A DNA stretch of 64,000 nt, from the NCBI GenBank assembly GCA_009739215.1, contig VSJF01000006.1:1240001-1304000 (forward strand). The letters are read 5' to 3'. The first letter of the stretch is position 1. Every line of letters starts with the position of its first letter. Under the pieces are notes generated by a model. That model made no database searches. It was not told the DNA's origin and was given only the letters and a program-made list of their open reading frames with translations. Made by a program: the position numbers and the translations under genes. The stretch comes from Floccularia luteovirens. Taxonomy: Eukaryota > Basidiomycota > Agaricomycetes > Agaricales > Squamanitaceae. Below are positions 34,909 to 46,281 of this stretch, one piece after another.

Positions 34909-37900
34909 ATGTATCTTGGACAAAACTACGCTAGCCATGCGATTCATTATCTGAATTCACAGCTGAAAGCTTCTTGGGAGAACTCAGTCGAGTGTCTTCA
35001 GCATACTGGGAGACACCTCAAAGCATTGGAACGTGTCCGCTATGATTTTGCTTTGGCGGAATTTCATGTTGGCGCCAAACAACGCTTGCGATCTCAAGGG
35101 AAACATGAAACAGCATTCAGCGCCATATTTGATGTACCCAAGCTGCATTTCATTTGTAACCACGAGGCAGTTTTATATCTCAAGATGAAAAAAGGTCATG
35201 TAAAAGTGGAGCACATCGTTTCCAAATCTTCGTCTCTCCCAGGCCACCGGTGATTAAAATTCAGAAATTTCATTCCCCAGTTTATATTGAATTTCATATA
35301 GCACAAAGGATATTTTGATCAATGATTTAGAAGTCGCGCTTCGTTTAAGTTTCAACATCCATACTATTCAAGGCCATGCGACACACATTTGTCATGGAAG
35401 TTACCACATTCCATTATTGGTTCTTGACTTCAGTAGTAAGTGTCTCTCTGCATCCTATGAAAGCTCCGCGCTTATGACATATTTGAAGGTGCTCGCATCG
35501 TATCAAGGGTAATACCTGAGGACGCTCGAGAACCTCTTTCATTTTATTTGAAAAAATACCTTGCTTTCCTTCAGCACGTCGGTTATCATGTTCTATTTTC
35601 ACTTCCTGATTTCCACGCTTCTCACCTCGACATTGAAATTGATTACTCTATGGAGTCACATCAAATTCGCAATGTATCAACAAAAGAAAACAGTATCACC
35701 AGTCGCCACTTCTCGTCAGATCAAATCAACGAGCATCTCTCTTCTAAATGGTTGAAGGCGGTTTTGGATAAGAATAATGGAGCCGATTTCAAGTCTACCT
35801 GCTTAGCAGAATATAACTCTAGAACATCAAACTTCTGCGATAACCTTGATATGCAATTCCATGCAAAATTTTCCGTCCCCAAGGTGGAAATACTCTGCAA
35901 ACGAGAAGTCATCATCTACTTAACCATCACAGAACTCTCGATATACGACAATAGACATACACATTCGTGAGTGCCCATTATTATCTACATCAAGATGATA
36001 TTGAATTCCTCTCAGCAACCCAAAATCTACCCATCACAACTGGAAAATAGCGATCGTTGCGAATCTTACCAAAGAAGTGGATATTGACACCACAAGAATC
36101 GAAATTGACATGTCTTGTAGGTGACGCCAAATGCTTAACATAGGACGATCTAACCGCTTTATTAACTCATAGCCATTCGATTCTGTGATCGCTTGTCCAT
36201 TTTCAAAGGCCTGGACATGACAACAGAAATATCCTTCATTATTAAAAATGCATTCATCGAATTCATTAACCACTATGTCACCGTGCTCGAAATTTCTGAC
36301 TTCCATCATTTGTACGACGCTCATCAACATTCTGAAACATTCGAAGAATACAGCGATAGCGATGACGACACCGAAACCGAAAGTTGGAAGGAAATAGAAC
36401 ACCCCCACACGCATTTCCATAAATTCGAGGAATTGGTGAAACATGCACACATCTACGAATTCGACTTTGTCCAGGTGATCTCACAGGAAGCTTTGATTGA
36501 GCATTTTAAATCATTGTGGCACCACTCTCGCGAAACAAAACAAGATGATCTGCAATGTCTGCATCATTGGACACACGAGAAAGTCTTCAAAGCCATTTTT
36601 TCCGCAATCACCCTGAAAATTATAGGGAATGGGAAAGTAATTGTATGGATTAATATGGAAGAAGTTACCGTGACTCTTTTGGACGGGTGAGATGATGTGG
36701 ATTCTGCGGTTGTTCTATTGTTTACTATCTATATATCAGGATTACTGTGGCCAAAGCCTCGGACTGGAATGTAGCTTTCGAAGTATCGTTCACCATGATT
36801 GACCACGAAGAGCTTGCTTCCACTTGCAAGTCATGGTCAAAACGATTTACAAATTCGCTTGCTTGGAAGCACCACGGGAATCACAAAGATAGATTTTTGA
36901 GGCACCTATGCCTAGATTTCACTAGTAAGGGCTTGTTTATTATTTTTTGATATCATATCACAATCAAATTTATATAGACGTCAAGTTTATCTATGAGTTA
37001 TCCAGGTTCAATGGTCTGAGTCTTGGAAACGACGTAGCTGTTGGGCAGCTTAATGCAGTCGTTCACTATTTGACATCGCACTACTTTCCTCATTTACGCC
37101 ACCACGGACACCACGTTCTATACTCATTGCCTGTTTGGAAGGCAGACAGCTCACCACCGCCCTTTGGCCTCACTCAAGTTACATACCAAATCTATACCAA
37201 AAATATCATCAAAACTCCTAATTACCGTCGCTTATTACAGACCGAAGTGGACATTGCCATTATCGGTATGACCAAGTTCAAACCTATGCCTTCCAGACCG
37301 CTGCCGTATTCCACCAATTTGCTTGTCAAAACGAGAGGAAGTACCCCGTATGGCACGGTGATCATATCGCGGAAGAGATTCATCAACGATTGCTTGCTCA
37401 CCCTCCTCTCTCAAATAAATGCTGCAACCACTATTGTTCCCATCTTCCCAGGAGGCATTGACGATAGAGAGTGCGTTCCCATGTTCACCATGCTGGGGGG
37501 GCGTGAGTGGGATATCGCTCTCACAACTTGGGGACGTCGCTATTATCAGCTGAACAACTCCAGTCGATGGGAGGAAAAGCCTAATTCCTCAGGCGAGTAC
37601 ACGTGGTCCCACAGTGATAACTGGAATTATGAACACCAAGGAGGCCACAACGACAAAAGCAACGGTGTTTATACAGTGGATTGTAAGCTTCTCTATCAGA
37701 GTTTATATTGGCATATTGCTTACTTGATGCAAATGTTCGCAGGCCGGACCAACAACCATCTTCAAGTTCCTGGTAGTGACTTGCGATCTGGAAGAATTAG
37801 TATTGTCATTCACGGCCAGACAGTCTTGAAAATCAGCTTCAAAGGTGTTGCAGGAATCTGGAGGTGTGCTTTTATCTCGCTACCAACTTTTCGTAAAATG

Positions 37901-40056
37901 ACCAAATTATCTTAGCGTCGAATTCATCGCGAAGTGGTCAATCACCCTCTCTATTAACTCAGACTCTTCTAATGGTGGTATTGCAATTGATGTAAAAGGT
38001 AATACGCGTCCCAAGTTTGAGACAAAGCATGGCAGAAACGAAAGGTCACCCTCTGGACTGGTCAATATCAACACTCTGCAGGCTCTGTTGAATGTAGACC
38101 TTGTTAATACGGTTTCCGAGCTCAGAAATTTGTTCGGCGGCGTTTGGAATAACTGTTTCCCTAGTACCGGAGCACTTTCTCTATGTAATCCTGCTCTTAG
38201 CTATGACGGAGACATCATTTTTGGGCTACAACCACATGGGTTTTCTTCCCAGTCATCCCCCAGCTTGTTAAGGCCACATCGCGGACATGCTGCTCCCTAT
38301 GATGGGGAAATTTTCCTTGCCAGTAATCGTCGTACGTCCATTTCTGTACCGCTCATTAACAGGAGGCTAACGTTGTTTCGAAGCATTCGATGATATTGAC
38401 GATATCGACGAGCACAGTCTTGGCAGGTCTCCTACTAACACACACAGACCAGGTTCTCACAACAGCTCAGGTCGTCGACCTTCCCATTCGGATCGAAACC
38501 ATTCTGACCCCGTTTATTCAACCCGACGCGCCTTGCCGACTTATTTGCCACAGTCAGACCACTCACCGACAATTTCTTTAACTCATCTTCCTCCATCCCG
38601 TCCACCCCTGCATCACCGGCCTTCATACCACTCTCTCTCCCATCACTCACCTTCACCAAGCTCACCCCAACATCATACCCCTTCACACCATTCTCGTTCG
38701 TACCATTCCTCACGCCACCCCTCCCCACATAACACCCCCTCCCTCCCACCAAGATCACCTCCATACCACTCTCCCCCACCGCATTCCCCTTCTCCTCTAC
38801 CAAGCTCGCCCCCTCACCAATCCCTTTCTCACCACTCTCCTTCGCACCATTCTTCCCCACATACTCCATCTCCACACCACCCTCCCTTCGAACAGGACCC
38901 TTCTCGTTATTCCCCTCCACTTCACCCTCTCTCCACTTCACACCACTCCCCTTCTCCGCCAATGTCGTCCCCGTATCATTCCCCTTCACATCACTCCTCC
39001 CTCCATAATTCACCTCAACACCACCCTCCCTTTGAACAGATTCCTTCTCATCATTCTCCTCCACCTGACACACCCTCTCATCATTCTCCTCCACACCACA
39101 CTCCTCCCCCACCAAGCTTACCCCCGCACCATTCGCCTCCTCACCATTCTTCCTCTCACCATTCCCCTTCACATCACTCTTCGCACCACTCTTCCCTGCA
39201 CAGTTCACCCCAACACCACCCTCCCTCCAAACAGATTCCTTCTCGTCATTCTCCCCCACCTCACCCTCTCTCACATCATTCTGCCTCTGACCATCCTCTT
39301 TCCAATGGCTCTCCTTATCATTCTCCACGATATGATCATGTACCACTATCCCCTTCACGCAATTCTCCCTCACAACATTCTCCCTCACAACATTCTCCTT
39401 CACAACATTCAACTTCAGGCCATCCTACTTTCAACCGCTCTCCCTCACAACATTCTAACCTGCACCCAGATGATCCTTTCCCGCCCAACAGACCGTCACG
39501 CCATTCTCCATCAAACCACTCTACCCCTCATCAAACTCCTCCACAACATCACCATTCACCTTCTCTTTTGCATCAGTCCCCCTCGCGCCAGTCTTCCCCG
39601 CATAGACCGCCATCAATTCGCACCACTTCACATCATTCACCCCAACATCATATAACCCCGCGCCAGTTACCTTCAAACCACTCTACCCCAAACCGCACTC
39701 CATCTCAGCACTCCATCTCAAAACATTCTAGTAGAGCCCATTCACCGAGACCCCACTCGCCTTTACATCAGACACCATCCCAACACTCGGTTTCGAACCA
39801 CTCACCTATACACCAGTCATCCCCGCGCCATCCCGTTTCGAATCATTCCCCTCCGCCCCATTTATTCAGGAGCCGTTCCTTTTCGCCCAACTCATTCGCC
39901 GTTCGTTCACCCTCGATGCTCTCGTCACCAATCGCATCACCCTTGATAATGCAGCCTCACGCAACTTCACATGATGGCGTGCCCTTACCCAGCCATCCCC
40001 GGATGCTGCGCGACAACGTATCTCAAGAAGCCCATCAATCACCTGAAGTAATTTAG
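34909..40056 (+). CDS. Paralogue A of an unrecognised four-repeat protein family, with His/Ser/Pro-rich tail
   Basis: First member of a three-gene tandem family that I cannot assign. It has ten exons; intron positions and phases (2-1-2-1-2-1-1-2-1) match B and C. The N-terminal two thirds is four copies of a two-exon module, predicted beta-rich: for example FSAIFDVPKLHFICNHEAVL in module 1 and FSVPKVEILCKREVIIYLTI in module 2, each followed by a short exon ending near LDF or DMS. Module 3 has an Asp/Glu patch (YSDSDDDTETES). There is no signal peptide or membrane segment. Unlike B and C, the last exon (38384-40056) encodes about 557 residues rich in His, Ser and Pro, with PSQHS pentads. Intron 1 uses a GT donor, where B and C have GC. 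The gene appears intact. Confidence 0.8.
38533..40056 (+). repeat. Low-complexity His-Ser-Pro coding repeat in gene A
   Basis: The exon is built of irregular short repeats coding HHSP, SPPH and PSQHS units. Near 39362-39420 a 15-bp unit is repeated about four times, encoding PSQHS. Because the DNA is C-rich and periodic, the minus strand and the second plus frame are also open over hundreds of codons; these are shadows. Confidence 0.85.
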
Positions 40057-41389
40057 GGAGTGGAACTATGAACAATGAACCCGAACCTGCGGATATTGAC
40101 AGTATTGATGGTGGCTCAGCAACCAATACGGAAATAAACCAGGATCGAGGCACCTATATAGTTATATTGCAAGCGTTTTGTAACTAGCTTCCATTTGACA
40201 TTCCTGATTCAATACTGTTAGACAACTGTTGCAACTCATCGCTTGAAATTTCTCATGGTTTGCATAGTGAAGTTTGGTATTTCGCATCGTCAGCAATATT
40301 AATTAGCTTCGTTTTGTTTCGTTTTTAGATTTACAATGATAAGCTCGCCGGTTGTGTATATTCGTGACCTCCAGAACTTGGCGGGCGACTATTCACGAGT
40401 CTAGTTCCTACTGTAACCAATATAACTTCTTCTGGGCATGATCTCAAGCTGATTGACTAAGATCTCATGGACAGCTCTTAACATATAATCGCTGGGAGTA
40501 TTCCCATTGTGCCATCTTATCCCCACCATACATTTATCAAATGCTCGGGCGAAGTGACAGCTGTCGCTGTGCTAAGGTTATCATTGACGGCGATCATGAA
40601 TTGGGAACAAAGGACATATTTTATGCGACAAGTGCATCCTTTCTGAAACAATAATAGAAAAACCGGGAATCGACAACTCCGTAAGGCTGTGCTGAGATGT
40701 GACATCCCTTATGATAACATCTCTGTTCATGGGCAGATGGCCGTTCAATACCCACACAAATGTTTGTCTTCCATAACATATGTCAAACAAATATAGATAA
40801 AGATAAAAATGGTAAGATAGCTTACTATTAACTTTCTTATGGCATTGCCTACCTGCAGATGCCGTTATTCTTATGAGATGGAGTGGAAATTCCGTATACC
40901 ATGCTTGAACTGTCGTCGGTTGTTTCTATTGATTATGCGGACCGACTCATAGTTTGCCACCGACAAGAACAGCGAAAGCCGGAAGGCACTAACAAGAAGT
41001 TTTTGTGAGAATGTTCGGAAAACATTCAGGTTCTACTCACACAGTCAGACTTCAATGTATTGGACCTGGAACCATCTTAACGCCTATGCAAGACCATTGT
41101 TTTGAAGGAAGGAAGTGGTGCTTCGAGAAGATGTGGAACTTCGATTTCGCCGGGGCAGTTGACATCTATATCTGATCATTCCGTGGAAACTCGGCGAGAG
41201 AACCTTTTGTTTGGCACCCGCCTTATTCTCCATACAGTTCCATTGTGGTGAGAAAAATCTTGGGAATTAATCTATACCTGAAACTAACATACGTCCCGTG
41301 TATAAAACCATCGAAATGTCACTGCGTCTTACCCAACCACCTTTCCTAGGCCTGCCAAATTCCCCAACCTTCTTCTATCAAGAGTAATA
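40057..41389. other. Intergenic DNA between paralogues A and B
   Basis: About 1.3 kb that is homologous to 46870-48275 in unit 2 but visibly diverged, with indels. A short conserved patch (about 40505-40770 and 47395-47640) includes a small frame reading RCAKAIIDSDHELGTKDI or similar in both units, open for only about 37 codons in unit 1. A TATA box TATAAAA at 41301-41307 lies 89 bp before the ATG of B. No complete gene was recognised. Confidence 0.55.
41301..41307 (+). promoter_or_regulatory. TATA box of paralogue B
   Basis: TATAAAA, 89 bp upstream of the ATG at 41390, in a block (GTGTATAAAACCATCGAAAT) shared with paralogue C. Confidence 0.6.
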
Positions 41390-44300
41390 ATGTGTCTAGG
41401 ACAAAACTCTGCTCAGCACGCCGTCCACTACTTGAATGCTCAACTTGGAGCATTATGGGAGAACTCCGTCGAATGTGTAAACAAAGTCGGAACCAACCTC
41501 AAACCATCAGAACGCGTTCGGTATGACTTTGCGCTCTCGGAATTCCACATTGGAGCGAAGCAAAGATCAAAATCAGCATCTAAAGATGATACGATGTTCA
41601 GTGCCGTCTTCGACAGACCTAGGTTGGACTTCATCTGCAACCATGAAGCCGTTCTCTACCTCAAAATCAAGAGTGGCCACGCTAACCTCGATTTCGCTAA
41701 ATCTGACAATGTCACTGCTGCCTATAACCGGCGAGTCTATTATAATCTCATCATGTACCTTAAATTGACCGCTTCGTTATAGTAACCGGAATGTTCAGCT
41801 ACAGGAAACAGAAGTAGCCTTCCGTATTGAATTTGGTGTTAATGGCATTCGTGGCCATACATCAAAAATTGGTAACGGAAGTCATATAATCCAGCTATTG
41901 GTACTTGATTTCAATAGTAAGCATTAATGATTCATTATGGCCACAAATAATAACACTTGCGAATTTTCAGCTGCTCAAGTTGCTTCAAAGATAAACCCAA
42001 CGACTCTTAGCCAAGCCCTTCCATTCTATCTCAAGAAATATCTTGCCTACCTTCATCACGCTGGCCACCATGTTCTATTTTCCCTTCCTGACTTTGATGA
42101 CGATCGTCTCGATGTTATAATCGACTATTCTCTGGACTCTCATCAAGTTCGTAATCTCGATGTCGAGGTAGACGAAGTCCATGGGATCTCATTGGATAGT
42201 GTCAACAAATACTTATCATCGAAATGGCTAAAGGCAATCCTGGACAATAATGACGGTGCTGACCGAAATGCCATTTGCCTGGCAGAGTACCGTAGCAATT
42301 GGACATCTTTGGGAGATCACTCTGACGTGCAATTCCATGTCAAATTTGGAGCACCAAAGGTCAAGGCTCTCTGTAAACGAGAAGTTATTTTGTACTTCAC
42401 TATCGACGAACTTCTGGTTTATGATGGCCATGACTTTACCGTGTATGTATTGCAATTGGTGATACTTCCATCTTTTTCTGAAAAGCGGTTTTCGTCCTCA
42501 GACCACCAAAACACACATATAACGACTGGCAAATTGCAGTGGTTGTTGATTTGATAAAGGTCACCGAGAACAACATAACACGGATCAAATTGGATATGTC
42601 TAGTAAGTTTCCAGCATATTTTTTACTTCTCAAGTGATCTTATCAAAGTTTTCAGCTTTCCGCTATTGCGAACAGCTCTCCATATTTACCAACATTGACG
42701 TGACAGTGGATTTCTCTTTGAAGATCAAGACTACCTTCATCGAATTCATTGACCACTACGCAGTCGTTCTCGAAAGAGCAGATTTCGACAGCATTTTCAT
42801 AATCGATTTTACTGCAGGTGATATCTCGTCCGATGGGAGTGACAGTGAATCAGAGGAGGAAATCTGGAGGGAGCATGACGAAAGACCTCGTCCCCACCGA
42901 TCTGAAGAGATCGTGAAAAAGACTGATATGCACGGCTTCGACTTCGTTCAAGTCATCTCGCAACAAACTATCATTGAACATTTCATAACTGTATGGAAAC
43001 AAGCCCGCGATAGCAAGCTCGAGGGACTCAGAAGCTTATTCCAATGGTCTTATGGAGAGGACTTCAAGGCGACATTCGGCGCACTCACTGTCCGTCTCCT
43101 TGGGAATGGCAAGGCGATCATCTGGGTGAACTTGGACGAAGGTGTTCTCAAGCCGCTCAGAAGGTTTGATATATTTCAGCTGAATCACATATAAGATCTA
43201 ATGAGATACTCTGCAGCTCGAAGTTAGTTGAAGTTTCAAACTGGAGTGTGGCATTTGAAGTCGACTTGATGATGGCTGAACAAGAACAACTCAAAACGGC
43301 ATCTAAATCGTGGTTCAGCAGGTTCTTGAGCTCATTTGCATGGAAGCAACACGGGGATCGTGAAGACCGTACCCTGAAACATTTGTGCCTCGACTTCAGA
43401 AGTAAGCATCGGTTACTATTAGATGAAACTCAATTCCTTATGCAATTAAATCAGAGATCCGATTTGTCTATGAACTGTCCAAGTTCGAAGGGTTGAGTTT
43501 CGGAAACCACATGGCTGTTGGACATGTTATGGGTGCAGTCCACTACTTGACCAACCATTACTTCCCTCACCTGAGCCTCCATGGTCACCATATTCTCCAT
43601 TCGATCCCTGTCTGGAAGGCTGGATCTCATCCTCCGTCTATTGGCCTCACTGATATCACTTTCCAAATTTATACCAAGAACGTGTTCGAACATTTCGACT
43701 ATCGACACCTCTCACGAAGCGAAGTAGCTATCATCCTTCTTGGAATGACCGGATTCCGTCCCTTGCCGTCAAGGCGCTTTGATTGGACAACTGACCTGAT
43801 CATTAAGCACAAGGGGGCTATCTCACATGGTACCGTCATCATCTCCAGGAAACAATTCCTTGAGGAGCGTCTTCTCAAATTGCTGGCTCGCGTCAATTCC
43901 ACGACAACAATCGTACCCGTCTTCCCTGGAATTGGTGATGACAGCGGCTGTGTACCTGTCTTTACTGGGCAGGAGGGTAGTGACTGGGAACTGGCTTTGA
44001 CAACTTGGGCACGTCGCTATCACAGGAAGGGTCTCGATGCAAGCCGGTGGGAACTGAAACGCGGCAGCCAGAGTGAATACACTTGGAATCACGGTGATAA
44101 ATGGAATTACGAGCACGAAGGTGCTGATGACAAGAATAACGGAGTGTATACTGTATTTTGTGCGTGTTTTTCTGACATTCGAGTTGCTTTTTCTCATGAT
44201 GGAATTTACCCAGGCAAGACGGAAAATAATCTTCAACTGCCTACCACGGCCAGGAGAAGTGGAATGGACATAGTTATGAGAGGCAAAACCACTATTCACG

Positions 44301-45324
44301 TTGGTTTCAAGGGAACGGCTGGCACATGGCAGTAAGTATCGCTATCAGCTGGTCATTTTATCACCAATAATTAAGTTGGATTTTTTAGATCGAAAGCTGT
44401 TTCAGACTGGGCTGTGACTTTGTCAATGAACTCGCTTGCTAGGAGTGGTGGAATATCCGTCGATGTCAGGGGTGATATCCGCCCACATTTCGAACCTCAA
44501 GGCCAGGGCGAGAAATCGTTCTCGAGATTGGTTGATATGAATGGTCTTCATGGTCTTCTTAACGTGGATCTCTCGAAGATCACTGATGAGCTCAAGCAAA
44601 CATTTGGAGGTGTCTGGGAACACTGCTTCCCTGGTACTGGAGCATATTCCCTTGCAAATCCAGTTTTCAACACTCATGGTGATATCATCTTCGATCTCCG
44701 TCCATGGTCCCCCGCAAGTCAAGTGACATCAACACCGCATAAGGGTCGTGCAGCAATGTCAGGTTCAAGGCGATCCTCTACAGTGGAATCGATAGCTGGA
44801 TCGACAGGTGTACGCCCGACTATGAAGAAGCCCAAATCTAGTGAGTATTATAGAATTCTTGCAAGTCCCAATTGTTGACTATCCTTTCAAATATTTATTC
44901 AGTCTTGGAAAAAATTGGTGATGGAATCCGAGGAATTGCGGAAGTCACTGTCGATTATGCCTCTGGAGAAACTGCTGTCCTTGAGAGACAGACAACTACT
45001 CGTATTGACACGGACTCGCTGGCCCCACACCAAACATATGCCCACGTAGCGGCAACGCCTTCCACCGCAACAACTGAAGTCACCCTTGTTACACCTGTTC
45101 ATGAGCCGGTTTCCCGGATCTTTATTGCTGGCTCCGACGGGCACGGCAATGGGCACGGCAATGGGCATGGCAATGGATACAGTATAGCAATTGAGAAGAC
45201 GAAAGTTCAGGAGATGAATATGGAGGCTAAACCAACAACAACAGAGGCAACGAAAACTGCAACCCGCACTGGAACTACAAAACGCAAAGTCGAAGCTACG
45301 CCTGTAGTTGAGCCAAAAGTTTGA
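41390..45324 (+). CDS. Paralogue B of the four-repeat family (1145 aa)
   Basis: Ten exons: 41390-41730, 41783-41916, 41971-42442, 42502-42602, 42656-43163, 43217-43401, 43455-44159, 44214-44331, 44389-44840 and 44903-45324. They total 3438 nt in a single frame. Module-type segments are FSAVFDRPRLDFICNHEAVL, FGAPKVKALCKREVILYFTI and FGALTVRLLGNGKAIIWVNL. Short-exon partners contain the strands ETEVAFRIEF, WQIAVVVDL, WSVAFEVDL and WAVTLSMNS. Segments HHVLFSLPDF and HHILHSIPVW recur in modules 2 and 4. Intron 1 (41731-41782) begins GCGAGT. The last exon differs from A: ILEKIGDGIRGIAEVTVDY, then a Thr-rich tail with GHGN repeats. No signal peptide or membrane segment is seen. Function unknown. 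Confidence 0.85.
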
Positions 45325-45566
45325 GCTAAATTATTTCTAGTAGCACATCAAAAATTTGAAATACGCATCTATCTATTCGATATCAAACATTCTTTTCTAT
45401 CCTTTTGTTTAGTTTCCGCATGTAGTACTCGTGTATCGTGTTTCCTGCAATAAGAACACTCATTTTTTCAATGATACCAAATCTACATTTCATGTGTTTT
45501 GACCTTGGGTACTTGAGTGTTAATATAACATTATATATTTTATATCATGATTGAAAGTGCACCCGA

Positions 45567-46166
45567 TTAATCACAACTGCCATCACTTGGACCGTCTTTC
45601 CACCTTTCATCCACCGTTGAGCAATCAAAAGATGGTTTCCCAAGCTTTTCATTCACTTCATTATGTCTCTCACAGAGCAATCTTGACAGACGCTCACGGG
45701 AACTGACATCCGGTGGGTGGACACTAATATCTTTTCCAAAATCGTCCGCACACCAGGAACAGGGATATAAAATCGGGAGCGACCGCAGAAGCGCAAGCAT
45801 ATTGACCCGTTGTTGAGTGGTCGGCTTATCTGGATAATACGCGGCCGTTGTATGGAGGAATGTCCATGTAGCGCTACCCAGTTGCTCGCCGTCTGCAGGA
45901 CAGTTTGGTGGGGGTTCGTCAGGCCTCGTATATGAAGTAACAGTAGACCCTCCTGCAAGGGCAGCCATCATGGATGCTGCTGTTGCATTCCGAGCTTTCT
46001 CAGGTTCCTTGGATTGACTTTTGCCAGTGGTTGAAGCAGGGGGTCGCCAATTGCGGAAAGCGGTACATGATTTACATGGCTTTCCATCCGGGCCCAGAAC
46101 AAGACCTCCAGAATATTTTGTTTTCGTAAGTCTTGGGACGGTAGCAGTAGGATCTTGGGTCGCCAT
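45567..46166 (-). CDS. ERV1: FAD-linked sulfhydryl oxidase ERV1, copy 1
   Basis: Flavin sulfhydryl oxidase of the mitochondrial intermembrane space that re-oxidises Mia40. The 199-residue single-exon protein has the flexible-arm shuttle motif CKSC (DGKPCKSCTAFRNW), a linker, then the Erv domain: CPADGEQLGSATWTFLHTTA, active-site CSWC (LPILYPCSWCADDFGKDI), and the FAD-site CERHNEVNEKLGKPSFDC with its structural Cys pair. The start MATQDP is taken at 46164-46166 because it is shared with copy 2, although the frame continues 16 codons upstream to another ATG (46212-46214). It converges on paralogue B with 242 bp between stop codons. The copy looks functional. Confidence 0.93.
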   Translation of the reverse strand: MATQDPTATVPRLTKTKYSGGLVLGPDGKPCKSCTAFRNWRPPASTTGKSQSKEPEKARNATAASMMAALAGGSTVTSYTRPDEPPPNCPADGEQLGSATWTFLHTTAAYYPDKPTTQQRVNMLALLRSLPILYPCSWCADDFGKDISVHPPDVSSRERLSRLLCERHNEVNEKLGKPSFDCSTVDERWKDGPSDGSCD

Positions 46167-46254
46167 ATGTACTCGGCTAGGATGGAATGTTCTAACAGTT
46201 GACGCGGCGATCATTTAAGTTTACATAATCCGATCACGGTCAATCCAAGTTAGA

Positions 46255-46281
46255 TTGAAGTCCGGATCAACAGCCAATGTC
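46255..46281 (-). pseudogene. 27-bp fragment of the ZIP transporter gene at the duplication joint
   Basis: These 27 bases match 54136-54162, inside a ZIP transporter exon (coding LAVDPDFK), at 26 of 27 positions and in the same orientation. Flanking bases do not match the ZIP gene. The right side passes directly into sequence resembling the 3' part of gene A, so this is a duplication junction and not a gene. Confidence 0.75.

Larger units (their letters stand above)
39717..46281. repeat. Tandem segmental duplication, unit 1
   Basis: This unit spans the last part of gene A, the intergenic DNA, paralogue B and ERV1 copy 1, ending at the scrap of ZIP gene. It corresponds in order and orientation to unit 2 at 46282-53118. 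Offsets between equivalent points are consistent: paralogue starts 6886 bp, ERV1 stops 6887 bp, the end of the A tail about 6916 bp. Confidence 0.88.

Noticed and set aside
38435..39412. Minus-strand frame of 325 codons rich in Glu, Gly and Asn
   Set aside because: It is the reverse reading of the His/Ser/Pro repeat exon of gene A; the repetitive C-rich DNA keeps all frames open. No splice sites or family similarity.
39362..39420. Short tandem repeats that could suggest a CRISPR-like array
   Set aside because: The units are contiguous 15-bp coding repeats (PSQHS) without spacers, in a eukaryotic gene.
39032..39655. Second plus-strand frame of 207 codons over the same repeat
   Set aside because: Frame-shifted shadow of the gene A tail, Leu/Ile/His low complexity; the tail frame joins properly to the upstream exon by splicing.
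41390..41782. Paralogue B as a 130-residue single-exon protein (and the equivalent in C)
   Set aside because: The frame ends only because intron 1 is read through; A shows the same intron with a normal GT donor and the following exon is conserved in all three genes.
44899..45168. Minus-strand frame with alternating Val/Pro/Ile over the GHGN repeat of B
   Set aside because: Produced by the 12-bp coding repeat on the other strand; the plus frame fits the paralogue gene model.
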